DNA of 64,000 nucleotides, taken from NCBI RefSeq assembly GCF_905475395.1, contig NC_058342.1, positions 25,268,640 to 25,332,639 of the forward strand. Direction: 5' to 3'. This stretch comes from Chrysoperla carnea. Lineage: Eukaryota > Arthropoda > Insecta > Neuroptera > Chrysopidae. The notes under the pieces are model-generated. The model was not told where the DNA came from. It made no database searches and saw only the letters and a program-made list of their open reading frames with translations. Position 1 is the stretch's first letter. Each line of letters begins with the position of its first letter. Shown here one piece after another: positions 26,772 to 38,752 of this stretch. The position numbers and the translations under genes were made by a program.

Positions 26772-28496
26772 TAAAAGTTTCGAAAAAATTTACGCATTTC
26801 TTGGTATAAAGTCCACTTTAATAGAAATTTGTTATTTAGTTTTTAAGTTATTCTAAAAAAAGATTTTGTGTTTGTTTATTCGTTTGTTTGTTTTTGAGAA
26901 CATGGCTGTGAAACTGTTACGTTTATCAAATTTTGTTTGTTTTGTTGAAATTTAGAATTTTATTGAGAAATTCAGAATTTTATTTTATTTTATTTTTTAT
27001 TTTTTTTGCATTACAATCAAAATCGATATTGAAGAAACCGTACAAATATGGTTGTTATAGATATATAGACATAGAAAAGCCGTTCAAATATGGTTGTTAT
27101 ATCCGATTGTCGAATTACTATTGACTAAATTACAGAGGAAAGTGTTTCCACAGAGTGGCAACCGACCGGGAAAATCTGGAATTTTTATTTTAGTTAAAAT
27201 GATAAAAAATACTCTAGATTTGAATTCTGTAGATCTCATTCTTCATCGATATCTTGAAATTTAGTAAATATTGTGCGTCAATTTTCGTGTGCGTCAGTTC
27301 AAAAAACATAGTTTTGAGAAAAACGCATCTGAAGTTTTATGAAGTTTTACACTCAATTTACGTAAATTAATACGTATTATTTAACTACTTACTCTGAGTC
27401 GTTAATTCTTGGGCCATATAATAGTTCTTCAGCCGTTGTAGCTGCTTCAAAATTATCTATTTGATGTTGTCTACGTAGCATTATACGTAGCAGCTACTGT
27501 TAGCTACCTGCTTTCGAACGTTCTAGAGCGCGTTTTTTGTTGAAAATTCTGACTACATCTAACCCCTTAAATATAATACGTCTTAGAATGTTTAGTACCT
27601 AGCCTAAACTTTGTCTATAATACAGCATCTTATTAAATAAATACATCAAAATATACAAACGTTTCTTAAAAATTGAAGGCACGACGATTATAAGAATAAA
27701 TACGATAAAATTTAGATAGAAATGCATCGGCATAAATAATAACAACCCATCGGTACCCCCATGATTGTATATTTGTTTGATTAACAGCCATTTTTGTATG
27801 AAGCGTTCTGACTATAAAAGGGATTATACATTCCGCAAAACTTTTTGTTTCGTTAAAAATACACAATATTTGTAGGCATGTAACTTATGGCTTAACTCTA
27901 TTACGGCTCATTTTAGGGGTACAGAAGTGAACTTGAAGATACGCTCCTTCAATATGTTCTAAGATTCCTTCAATATATTCTAAAGTGTTGTCATGGTATT
28001 CGAATATTAAAGACCCTTTGTAAAAGAAAACAAGTTTAATGTTTGTCTTGATTTTTTCCCACGAAACAAATTTTGCCGCCACTGCGTGCGTCTAGTATAA
28101 ATCTAGCGCTGAGTACACGTGCCGTGTGTCAGAACAAACATTGAACTTCATTGAAAAAACATTGAAAGTTCATTTCTCTACCCTTAAAAAGGAGTCCTGG
28201 TAGAGACAAAAAGGACCAAGGATACCAAAGTTGCATGCCTGTAAATATATTTTTAACGAAACAAAAAGTATCCAGTTTTTATTTTTGCGGGTTGTATATA
28301 ATAAAAATTTGCCTTAAATTTCTAGTGGATAATTTTGGATGTAAAAATTCATGAATCGAGATATTTTTTCTAGATTCTTCTCGAACTCAAATTCGTATAG
28401 CTTTTTGAAATAGAATCACTCGAAGATTTTTGTTTGTTTTATTTTTTGGACACATCTAAAAAAATATAGGTTTTAGTTTAGAGTAGCTTTTTGATT
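26772..28496. other. Gene-poor stretch with one exon-like sequence
   Basis: Contains a 41-bp direct repeat (caaatatggttgttata, about 27043 and 27089) and the exon-like stretch described separately at 27393-27481. No complete gene can be assembled. Confidence 0.4.
27393..27481 (-). CDS. Unidentified exon-like sequence
   Basis: The minus strand reads M-L-R-R-Q-H-Q-I-D-N-F-E-A-A-T-T-A-E-E-L, then L-Y-G-P-R-I-N-D-S, and runs straight into a perfect donor (CAGA|gtaagt). The composition is more protein-like than the surrounding sequence, and the frame can also be extended upstream to an AG (cagtag|CTGCTACGT), so it could be an internal exon. I do not recognise the protein and found no convincing partner exon downstream (lower coordinates). 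It might belong to a gene whose other exons are outside my recognition, or be chance. Confidence 0.35.
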
Positions 28497-28670
28497 ACAA
28501 AATATTTTTACAACAGTAAAGGGCCCCGCAAAAATTTTGTGCTCGTGGCAGTTTTTGATCAGAACGATTTAAAGAACATTTTAGAAGCGGTTAGAAAAAG
28601 TTTCCACAGAAAGCTATTTGCCTATCCAATCGTGCGGGGTCCTTTAAAAGAGTTTTGTACAAATATTTTG
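28497..28670. mobile_element. Short MITE-like inverted repeat
   Basis: Left acaaaatatttttacaacag...aaagggccccgca pairs with the right end tgcggggtcctttaaaag...gtacaaatattttgt in inverted orientation, arms about 40 bp, total about 174 bp. No target duplication identified. Confidence 0.6.
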
Positions 28671-30299
28671 TGAAGAAAAATTGCAAACGTAACTTTTCAC
28701 AAAATGTACAGAGTGTTTCGAAAAGAAACATTCGATTTTATAAGATTTACACGGATAAAAATAGAATAATAAAATAGTGGAAAATCGGTAAAATTGATTG
28801 TGTCTTTTCGAGGATACTCAGTATTTAAAATATATTCTATATTAAATCATTTTTAATCGACTGAAATGTATTTTAGCAATAAAATGTGTAAAAATTCGGC
28901 AGAAATAGGCCATTATTTAACAAAATATTGCCGTAGCCTATTCACACGCTAGCTAGTGATTTAAAATTTTATACAAAAAGCTTGTAATTGCATGTAATAA
29001 AAATTCAATCGAAAATTTACAATTTATTTAATAAATGGGCTCGAAAAACGACCTACTTTCGATTATCAAAAATTTGCAAAATCATGCTAGCATGTGAAAA
29101 TATACACCGAAATTTTCTTTTTATGAAATTATTACAAGATGAATCCACAATTTTTTGTAACTTTTCTGCTTTAAGAAAGGGGGAGGGGTAGTAAATAGCT
29201 TAAAACGAATTAATCGTTTTATCATTCTAAAATTTTGCAGTTTACAACTTCGTCCGATATTTATAAAATTTAATGATGAACCTTTCTTTGTTCGGTTTGA
29301 AAACGCTCTAGCGAATCGAATGCAACTTCAATGCTTCGTTTCACGCGACTAAAGTAATCATGAGAATGTGGAGATAATGCTCGCGTCTACTTCGCGAGAA
29401 TGTACTCGCCTGTAATCGCATGTTCCCTTTGACTTGCATACAAAAAAAAAACTTTAGCGAAGTTGGACAAGACGAGGCGAGGATAGTCGAGACAAGTATT
29501 TCGACTTTACATTCTCGTCCCTCGCCTGACTTCAACATGCTACTTTTCAAGAGTGTGAAGGAAGCAAAATAAACTTTCGGACGAACTTCTACCGACAAAA
29601 ATTTGGAAATAGTGATTTTTGAGGGTTCATTTTGTTATATATCAAAATTTGCATGTATTCATACGGCTAGAATTATTTTTTCATTTTGTATAATTATGTT
29701 TAAAATAATTAAATGTTGATCTTCCATCTACGAGAAAGCTGATCTCTGGGAAAAATTAAGATTTAAGGTAGACGCTACTTCTTTTTTTTAATAGATTTTC
29801 ACCTATTTTCCTGCGATGTTGTAAGAATATTACAGAATATTTAAGAATTAAAGGCTCTGAGCGTTTTGGAAGACCCCTCTAGTACCAGCGAGTTTGCCCC
29901 GATATCTAGAGCAGTCTGATAATTTTATTTAGTGTCAGATATTTCAGTTCTTCGAAACGTTCATAGACAATCTGCAATTGGAATCGTGAAAACCCAAGTG
30001 CTTTGTGTCCTATTTTATGGCAATTTGTATAATACATGATGTCAGATAAATGTAACCCGCAGCTAGAGGCCTCGTGTGCGCACAAAAGAAATTGATATGT
30101 TTTATGGAGAGAAATTTTAATTGAAAAATTTTGACCTTTAGTGACAATAATTATTGTTGACTTTTTTCGACGCTTGCTGTCTGTCAAAACTGCCTTCATT
30201 CGTCAATGTCTTAGAACCGTTTAAATTCATTGTCGATAATGGCGATTGAAAAGGATGTATTAGAAAAAGGTGAAGTTTCAAGATGCTATGAAAAATTTT
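28671..30299. other. Non-coding, nothing certain
   Basis: Around 29310-29560 the base composition is richer in G+C with many cgag/ctcg words (cgagaatgtactcgcctgta; gacgaggcgaggatagtcga), unlike the flanks. This could be a hAT-type MITE with subterminal motifs, but I found no clear TIR. No gene supported. Confidence 0.35.
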
Positions 30300-30740
30300 G
30301 TATCCAAAAAAGGAGGGTTTTCCCATCCCCGGCCACTACTCCATGAACCAATTGGAGTTGTATATAATAGCTCGTCAAAGAGAGGCTGATTTAAGTAAGT
30401 CCATTTTCTCATGGCAAGAGCTGGGCAGTGACAGAGAAGATGAGACACCGCGCACAAAGCCTACAGCTGCTCCGCGAGATTGCGCCCAAAATTAATTAAT
30501 CCAAGATTTCGGACCCACACTTTCTATACTTGACACCTTAAAAGTGTCTACAGGTGCAAATCATATGTATATATGTTTCATCTTCCGCCATACAGGCCCT
30601 ACAAGTGGGATCATCAGAGATCAGAGAAGTTATGAAGGTAGTAATTCAATTGACAGTGTCCTGTCAAGAATTCCACCATCCTTCTCAAGCACAGTCAAAT
30701 GACCTAGCTGTGGTTTCCCAGTAATCAAGATGATTCGGTA
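30300..30740 (-). mobile_element. I-clade non-LTR fragments, rearranged
   Basis: Two pieces of the same element family as at 11.4, 12.4 and 23.7 kb. 30300-30470 matches the extreme 3' region (cccatccccggccactactc, gtcaaagagaggctga, ggcaagagctgggcagtgac). 30535-30720 reversed matches the block found at 12417-12545 (cttgacaggacactgtcaat, actaccttcataact). Many stops and indels. Confidence 0.65.
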
Positions 30741-31371
30741 AATTATGGAGCATCTCACTATGGGAATAACAATCTCGGGTGAAAAGAGCGTTTGAGACAA
30801 CCCCTCTCGTGCGCCAACGAGTGCGGTGTTTTGTTCGCTTTAAAGCCTGTAACCAGGCTATCTTGATCAGTCTAACTGTTATTCAGTTCTAGGAGATTCA
30901 ATTTCTCCAAGCATTTAACCCCCTCTTATTGATTCCATGGATTACATTTGATTTGTATTGTCACAAATTGCCATAAAATATTATTTGAAAAAAAATATGT
31001 TCATGATATCTCAAACACAAGTTATTAAATTTAAAATTATTTATGGAAAACTCGTTAGTGGAGTCCCTTATATCAGAAATCTCGAAGGAAATATATGTGA
31101 CACTCATTCGATGCTCTCGCATAGAGTTCAACATTTAATTCATTAAATTTGTGTAATTATTATTCTAAGTTCTTTTTGTAAAGTTCTATTTTTATACTAT
31201 ATTTAAAAAAAAAAAAAAATTGTATAATTTTATTATGTAATAAAATTTGATTGCCTTTTGAGTTGAAGTAAATTTTTATATAAATATAAAATAAACTTAT
31301 TTTAATTCTGCCATCAAAAATTTTTATTTCTTTCAAAATTACCTTCACATTCAACATGGATAATAGGATGT
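30741..31371. other. Non-coding, nothing recognised
   Basis: No supported ORF. A poly(A)-like run lies near 31206. Confidence 0.4.
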
Positions 31372-31704
31372 CTAGTAGTCCTTGAAAACCTGGAAATGAC
31401 CTGGATTTTTTGTATTTTTATACCCTGTATATATGTAATAAAATTTTGTACATAGATATTTAAAACAGTCTCCATCCTTTTGCAGTGATTTTACAAATTG
31501 TTTCATCAACCCCAATTTGATATGGAGAGGTGGCAACAGTTTTTCTGGCGGCACCAAAGTAGTATTGATAGCATTTTTCTCTCCAGGTTTTATTCCAATG
31601 TTGTTCTCTGGCTCTACTATTCCATAAGCATAAGAAGCAAGGGTATTTATTATAGCCTGCCTGCTGACCCAAAAGTATCGTGAGTATTTGGAAGTCCCCC
31701 ACAA
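31372..31704 (-). pseudogene. Frameshifted fragment of a transposon-associated protein family
   Basis: Two overlapping minus frames together read GDFQILTILLGQQAGYNKYP, CFLCLWNSRAREQHW, then (after a shift) LLPPLHIKLGLMKQFVKSLQ and KDGDCFKYLCTKF. These phrases are familiar from a multi-copy arthropod protein family usually annotated as uncharacterised and found in transposon-like contexts; its exact identity I cannot confirm. The frame is broken between the halves and both ends are lost, so it is a decayed fragment. Confidence 0.55.
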
Positions 31705-32343
31705 ACCATCCCTTTATGGTCCTGATATTTGATTCTTTCCAGGATAATGGCCAAATTGTTATAGTTATTTTTCTTCCATATGTACAGAATACCCCATTGG
31801 AAACGAAACTAATTTATTTTTACTGTGCAATAATAATAAGACTAGTTTATGTTGTTACTAATATCTATAAAAACCTTTGTGATAGAATGTTTTGAATAGT
31901 TTTCCTGTTTTTGGGAGGTCAAAATCTATAAGAAAATGTAAAAAAATCCTATGTAGTTTTTTAGTCGCAGACCTATGTAATTTGAGCTGTACAAAAATTT
32001 CTGTGGGTATATTTGAAATTAACATGTCATAAGCACAGAAAAACCACCAAAAAATTCGCGGCAACAGGCAAAAATTAAAATTTTGTAAACTAGTGTTATC
32101 CTTTTGGTAAAATCGGTTAAAGTAAACAAATAAATTTTTTAAGAAAAAGTATATTTAGAAAAATCATAATCTCCACCACTTACAAATATTATACTCACAA
32201 TTTTATCACATAATAATAAAATTTTTTTATGAAAAAAATTACAACGAATTTAATTGAAAAAAAATAAAATAAAAACTTAATGATGGGAATGAAAAACTTG
32301 AAAAATTTGCTCTTAGTAACTATTGTGTGTTCGAATGAAGTAT
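31705..32343. other. PDIA3 3' flank, nothing recognised
   Basis: AT-rich sequence downstream (minus direction) of the PDIA3 stop. No further gene. Confidence 0.4.
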
Positions 32344-32349
32344 TTTATT
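32344..32349 (-). terminator. PDIA3 poly(A) signal
   Basis: AATAAA on the minus strand, about 16 bp after the stop codon (32366-32368). Close, but the nearest canonical signal. Confidence 0.5.
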
Positions 32350-32365
32350 GTTTCTAATAACTAGT

Positions 32366-35300
32366 TTACAATTCCGTTTTCTTCGGTTTACTCTTTCTAT
32401 CCCATCCATTTAATTCTTCTGTTGCATGCTCAGCAATATATTTAATAAAATCGTCTAATTCCCGTCCACCATCGTAACGTACTGGCGATGTTTTACTGTT
32501 CTTTGGTAACCAATATAATGTTGGGAAACCACGGACATCGAATAGTGGAGGTACATCGTTAGCTGTCGCATCAACTTTCACAATTTCAACATCTTCGTTC
32601 TTTAATTTTTCACCTAATTCATCGTAGATTGGTGTCAATTTTTTACAGTGTCCACACCATGGTGCATAGAATTCAACAAGTGTATCTTTGCCATTGTTCA
32701 TGACAACTTCATCGAAGTTTTTACCAACGGCTACTTTTACTGGTCCACTGTTATCTTCTGGAATTGGTTCTGATTTTAAGAATGGTTCCAATTTACCGTC
32801 TTTCAAGTCTGTTAAGAATTTTTGGAAGTTTTCAATTCTGAAAAGGATAATTTTTTGAAATTAATATCCAGTCAAAACTTAGATCATCTAATACTAGATG
32901 GTCCCAATGTGTACAAAGTATGAACATTTTTGCTTCACAGAGAAGATTAACAAAGACAACAACACAATATTCAAAGAGCTGACAGAGAAACATAATAACA
33001 GAGCATGGTATCCAATGCGCATGATCGTATTGACGGAAGTCAGCTGCTTCAATAGTTACTGTTTGTTTATTAATTAATTCTGTGTTAAAGTTCTAGAAAA
33101 TGATTAAATATTGTTTTATTTGCAAGGAATATTTTAAAGATGACATGTATCACAGGTTAGTAAAATTTAATTATTAATTTGCAATTATTATATGATAAAT
33201 ACGCGCCTTGATATTATATTACATATTAAGACATGCGCATTAATAATCATACTCTCATTTATTATCCTTCTCAATCTTCTTTGAAAAGGTTTTCTCACTC
33301 TGTTGCCAACTTCAGTTAGTATATTTTCAAAGAATCAAAACCGGAAACCGGTTATAACCACAAAACGGATTTACAATAATGGTCTTTATATCCGATATTC
33401 GATAAAAGCGATAAGTACATTTAAAGTTGTTATGAAGAAAATGCTGGCAGTGTTTTGGTCTAGAAATTTTCGATTTCTTTGTGTGCATAATTTTAAAAGT
33501 CAGATCCTTAACAGTATGTCCTTAAACGGATTTTTCAAAATTCGAATTGTTTTCGGAGATACAGCAGATTTTCTGGTAACAAAGTTTGAATTGATCGCTC
33601 TGTACTGGTAAATTCTGTTGCTCCAAAAGAAGGCAAAACAGTTCGGTTAGCAGGTATAACGTTGTAAGACATTGCATACGAAGTAGAAGGCTCTGTATAT
33701 TGATCTGGGATTGCCGATAAACCAAAGTGAGTAAGTAATATTATGTCTACCAAACTTAAAACACGTTTTTTCTTGAAACTTAATTTTTTGAGAAAAAAAA
33801 ACATGTCTTCCACTTTTAGAATTCCATAGCTAACAAACAAATGAAACTTTTACAATTTCGTTATGTCTGCCCCCAGTGACCTATTCGGTTCTGAGGAAAT
33901 GGACATCATTGGACAAGTTTTTAAAAATCAAATAAAAAGTCTTCAATGACTTCTCCTTGCAAGAACTATTTCAAGGATTTAATCCTCTAAAGTTAAAAAT
34001 TATTAAATTATAAAGGTTTTATTTTTCCCATTTGGCAACGGAACCCTAAAAAGTAGTATACTCCCTTGAAGGGACCGTAGCACGGCAAACATATTGAATA
34101 TGTGCTCTTAAGTTCACGTAAGAGTTCGAAACCTGCAATATAAGCCCTAAATAAGTTATAATGAATTGGCTTTCTTCGCCTTTCTTAGGTTCACATTATA
34201 TAGAATAATGAAAGGCGTTTTGGGTAAATGAAAGCTTCCGTTGAAAATTTGAGATACTTATTGTAAAAATTGAATGTAACAACATTTCTCTTTACGAAAG
34301 TTTTGATAAACAAGAAGCTCTCTATCAGAGGGCCTGAAAAATTTATAATTCTGAAGGAATAAAATAAAAGAAGTTTCCGACAAGGATAATGTTGTTAGAC
34401 AAAATCTCTCAAATTTCTAGATATTCGAAAATGAAGGTCAAATATTGTGCCTGGTCCTATATCTAGAGATTAAATTTTGATGTAATTTAATGAAGTGTTA
34501 TTAGCTACATTTCAAAAAAATCGGTTCAGTTTGTAGAGATACAAGAAAAAAAACCGAATTTGTCGGGGATTTTTTAAATTTTACTTGGTTATGTATTAAT
34601 TATGCATTTCGATACCTCGAAAAATGGTTGTGGGTCGTGTAACAGAATTCTAGAAGTAACATAATTGAACATAAATAATACTTACGAGAATTCATCAGAC
34701 ATGCTGAATTTTTGTTTCTTTGCGTTACGTGCAAATACTAATGGCTTTTCTCCTTTAACAAAATCTACACCAAATTCATTTAATTCATGTTGGAAATCAT
34801 CTTTGGAGCTGATTGCAAAACTAAAATCGTCTGCAAATTCTTTGGCAACCTTTAAGATACGATTACGCCAATAATTTGTGCCTTTTGGATTCTTGACATA
34901 ATCGACGGCGTAGTATGCAACGACTAATGGTTCTTTGAAATCTTTAGCAGAGTCACGGGTTCGTACACCAACTAAGCCATGACTGAAATAAATAAGATTT
35001 TTTATGAAAATTTCGATCTTGGCGAATTCTTTTCTTATTTGACTTACGTATTGGCAGCAATCCATGCTTGAAGTGCATCTGCGTCTGGTTTGCCCTTGTA
35101 AGTAACTGAGCTTGGTTCGAATTTGTTGTGTAAAACTTTTGGTCGGAACAAAACAACGTTATCACTGTGAAAAAAACAAAATCGTTTTGTAAAAAGTTGC
35201 TTTAACATTTTATTCATCAGAGTGGCCATCGAATTTGTCTCATAAACTGTTCCAAAAAGAGTTGTCTCGGTGATTAAAACAAAAAAAAAGCGCTTTGTGG

Positions 35301-37106
35301 TTCTTTGCGCTCGCAATTGGATACAGCCTTCTAGTAAACTTGGCGTCCCGTTATGTGCTGCCCTTCCCAGAAAAATTTATCCTTTCCCCTTTTTCATTCT
35401 TTGTAAATCTACTTGGCACCTCCATATGGCGTCTTTTTCGAGCAAATTTAACTTTTTCTCTTCTGACCTTTCCCTGGAGTTTATAGGCAGTTGTGAATAT
35501 AGAAACTTTCATTCTGCATATAACGGATTTGAATCATTTTTTACCAAAATAAAGCTGTTAACCACTTTTTTTACAAGATATTTGTAAGACAGTGTATTAA
35601 TTCAACTTACCTAAGGTCTTGTTTGCTAAGAACTTCATCGCTTGAACTGTGTCCAAATATGGTACGTTCTCGTAATTTTTCAGCAACTTGCTTGAATGCA
35701 ACTTGTAAATCGCTATCACTTTTGAAGAATCCAACCACAACGGGATCTGCTTTCTCTAAGAATTTCTCTAATTCTTGTACGGATTTTAATTCCTTTGAGC
35801 TAGGTCCAACTTGTGCTCGCATATATTTAACAATACCGTCTGCTTCACGTGGCCCATTATATTCTTGAGATAGTTTTCCGTTACGGAATATTTTTAATGT
35901 GGGATAACCACTCACAGAGTGTTGAGAACATGTATCTTTACCCGCTGCGGTACAATCAACTTTGGCGAGTACCACGGGAGGATCATTCTTTAATAATTCA
36001 CCGGCAGCTTTTGCATACTCTGGTTTCAGTCTTTTACAATGTCCACACCTGAAAAAATTTTATTTTGTTTTTAATAAATCTAAATTTTTCTAAAAAACTT
36101 TTGCGTTTTCCAACTTTAAAGCAAAAAAAAACGGTGAATGAAATTATAATACGAAATTTTCTGAAACCGCAATAAATTTCCGATATCTTTTTTCGTGTTT
36201 GCATTATCGTGCTGGCAAACGAACGGACAGACAGAAATGGACTAATTAGGTGATTTTATAAACACGAACATACCAAAATTTTTTGTATCATCAAAATTTC
36301 AAAGCGTTACAAACTTAGGGACTAAAATTAGTATACCTTAACAAATATTACATATTTACAGGGTATAAAATTCACATATTTTTAAAAGCAGCATAGAAAA
36401 AATTTACTAAAATAAAACAATTTAGTTAAAATATTTGATAAAATCAAATTTGGTTTTACGAATTTCCGATCAAAACTTTTTCCATTTCCTGTAGTAATAC
36501 ATAACTTCAAAAATTTAACAACTGAAAAACGGTAAAATTAAATCTTTTTAAGTAATAAAAATTTGCCGGGTGAAATTAATAATTTAAAAATCATCAACGT
36601 TTTCCTAAAATTAAGATTTGAAAGTATAATTCCCGAAAATTCTATCATGGGTATGTTAGACAATGACCCGGCGTTTAATTGGAAAAAACAACCAATAAAA
36701 TTACCAGGTATATTATGGCCTTGACGGAAAATTTAAACAAAACCGCGAAATGAAAATTTTTGGAAAATAAGTCTCTACATAAATTTACATGGAATCTGAA
36801 TCAAATTGTAATATATTTTCTACAAGAAAATTTTTTTGTAAACGTGTCACAAAATTCGTCAGAAAACAACCATTATTACCATAAAAAGAGAATCCACAAT
36901 TTTTGGGTGTGGACTTTTTGGATCTGAAATCGAAAAACGGGATGAAATAAAATAAATAATTACCATGGTGCGTAGAACATTACTAGGGCAGTTTCATGTT
37001 CACCAATTGAATCAAAATCACTGTCGCCTAATTCTAGAACGTCTTGTTCGCCGGCAAAACAAACCGCACTTAACGTTAAAAATACAAATGTCTTAAATAA
37101 AATCAT
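32366..37106 (-). CDS. PDIA3: PDIA3 / ERp60-type protein disulfide isomerase
   Basis: Five exons on the minus strand: 37106-36964, 36048-35611, 35164-35048, 34982-34686, 32837-32366. Phases agree and give 488 aa (Drosophila ERp60 about 489, human 505). A signal peptide MILFKTFVFLTLSAVCFAG is followed by thioredoxin domain a with WCGHCKRL (Cys49/Cys52; the Trp codon is split by intron 1). Redox-inactive b and b' domains follow, then domain a' with FYAPWCGHCKKL (Cys393/Cys396) and the C-terminal KTEL, a KDEL-type ER retrieval signal. Hence a soluble ER-lumen thiol oxidoreductase/isomerase that, by family knowledge, works with calnexin and calreticulin on glycoproteins. Upstream minus-strand sequence has a CCAAT box and GACGTG motifs, in keeping with unfolded-protein-response control. 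Intron 4 (34685-32838) holds a dispersed repeat and intron 1 an R1 piece. Confidence 0.95.
32905..33312. repeat. Dispersed element R2 in PDIA3 intron 4
   Basis: It is the inverted counterpart of 60892-61225: gcttcacagagaagattaac, atgcgcatgatcgtattgac, ggaagtcagctgcttcaata, aggttagtaaa, gacatgcgcattaataatca and the end ctcactctgttgccaac all recur there on the other strand. This copy has extra sequence at 33100-33155, ATG followed by I-K-Y-C-F-I-C-K-E-Y-F-K-D-D-M-Y-H and a gttagt donor, vaguely like the first exon of a THAP (C2CH) protein. That would fit a P-element-type transposon; weak evidence. Confidence 0.65.
36180..36367 (+). repeat. R1 repeat, 3' part, in PDIA3 intron 1
   Basis: R1 modules acagacagaaatggactaat, taggtgattttataaacac, aaagcgttacaaacttaggg, then aatattacatatttacaggg at the end. 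Heavily diverged; starts around the cgtgtttgcattatcgtg segment. Confidence 0.65.
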
Positions 37107-37271
37107 AATTATATTTTATAATTAGACTTAAAAAAAGTTTTTAAATGAATTAAATGAAAAAAAGAAATGTTAGCACGTTGATTTAATCACTTTCGTGCCG
37201 TGATTTCTTCTTCAAACACCGAATTTACTAATTATGAAAATTTTTTTAAGACAATGTACCTAATACACTAA

Positions 37272-37321
37272 CACGTCTCCATATGAACACGTCCAAGACT
37301 GCGTTGTCGTTCTCTGATTGG
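37272..37321 (-). promoter_or_regulatory. Putative UPR-type promoter elements of PDIA3
   Basis: Reading toward the gene on the minus strand: CCAAT (37321-37317), then GACGTG at 37293-37288 and again at 37277-37272, about 165-215 bp upstream of the ATG. CCAAT boxes with ACGTG cores are the binding sites of NF-Y with ATF6/XBP1 in ER-stress genes. The spacing is not the canonical CCAAT-N9-CCACG, so this is an inference from motifs and gene identity. Confidence 0.4.
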
Positions 37322-38225
37322 TGGAATTTTATATGGTATCAAAGTTGTTTATTATTTGCGCATATTTATATTTTAAGTACGTTCAGCAAGTTTGACAGCT
37401 GTCAGGCCTAATAAAAACATAGCAGAAGTTTTATTATACAGTGGAAAAAAAACGTGAGTATTTTCCTTGAAACGAAAGTATAGAATTATGTATTGAAGTA
37501 TTGAATCGAAGGTAACGGAAAAGAGTAAGAATAAGGGGGCCTCATTAAAGCAATTTGTAAGTTCGTTAAATTTTCTATAGTAAAATTTTAGTCTCTTGCT
37601 ACGTCCAGACGAAGTGACCTATGCTGAGCGGAAAGATAATACTGATACTTGATGTATCTTAAAGCAAAAATGAATGGGGTGCTGGTATCTGCACTTTTTT
37701 GGTAGGTTAACGCTTACCAAAATTATGTTTCCACGTCCTTAAAATATTTTAAACTATGTTTCCGTGTCATTACATACTTCAATTATAGTAAGCTACCTTT
37801 TACTATATTACTATAGAAAAATTTAAGAGTGGCCTAAAAACTGGACATTTCAATACCTCAATAAATAAAATCTTTCTAGTCGTTTGAGAGTTGCAAGACG
37901 ACCATTGTCGGATTAACCCATGTCGAAAACCCTAGGTAATGTTTTTTTAGTCTTAATATATCACCCTTGCACCTTCTTGTGTTCTTCTCATGAAAATTAT
38001 CCAGTTTTGCCAGTCTTCGTCAATTAGCTTGGTACCTTCTCGTACAAGTTTGTTTTTTCCCCTTTGCTAACCCGTCTTATTGTTAATCCGGCACTAGCGA
38101 TGGCCAAGAATACTACAAATAATTTTTCAAAATGACATCACCACTATTTTAGAGACGGTTTTTCTAATTCAAAATAAGCATTAAAGTTCACATAAACTTA
38201 TACTGTTTGTAAACCATATCTTTAG
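37322..38225. other. Intergenic, PDIA3 upstream, with a diverged direct repeat
   Basis: 37645-37740 (tgatgtatcttaaagcaaaa, gtgctggtatctgcac, aattatgtttccacgtcc) resembles 38515-38625 (ttatgtatcttaaaacagga, tcctggtatcagcactc, aacttatgttttccatacc) in the same orientation. The MITE at 38226-38475 lies between them. No gene seen. Confidence 0.45.
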
Positions 38226-38475
38226 CCATTTATATTATATGAAGTAAGAAGAGTTCTTACGGAAGTTCTTATGTATAAAAAAAAGGGGGATTGTATATAT
38301 CTATACATGAACCCTGCCGGTCAGACTCATCACTTGAAGTTGTACACATACAATACTAATCACACACAGTAACACATAAACCATGACACATCATAACACA
38401 TAGTACAAATTCCCTTTTTGTTTTATACATAAGAACGTCCATAGAAACTCTTCTTACTTCATATATTTTAAATGG
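38226..38475. mobile_element. MITE with long TIRs, 250 bp
   Basis: Left ccatttatattatatgaagt...aagaagagttcttac...gttcttatgtataaaa and right its inverted copy ending aatgg, arms about 60 bp. The core (caccattless, non-coding) has several cacacata/aacacat words. No ORF. Target duplication unclear. Confidence 0.75.
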
Positions 38476-38752
38476 TTAACTAGATAACTTACAATCGGTA
38501 TACTGCCTATACTGCCATCTTATGTATCTTAAAACAGGAATGCAATATCATAAATCGAGTCCTGGTATCAGCACTCACCGAGCACCTAAACGCAACTTAT
38601 GTTTTCCATACCATTAAATACTCCAATTAAAACATACGAAATGATTCGATGAACGCAACCCAATTTAAAATTAATTTATTTAGGTATTTTGTTATTTTGT
38701 TGTTATCAAAATATAATAATTAGTAAAAAACATTAATTAAATAAAAGTAATT

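Noticed and set aside
33535-33840. 101-codon minus ORF in PDIA3 intron 4
   Set aside because: It has some protein-like composition, but I recognise nothing and found no splice signals joining it to PDIA3. Left unannotated.
35270-35587. Plus ORF in a PDIA3 intron
   Set aside because: It runs across an intron, with no resemblance to any family and no repeat hallmark.
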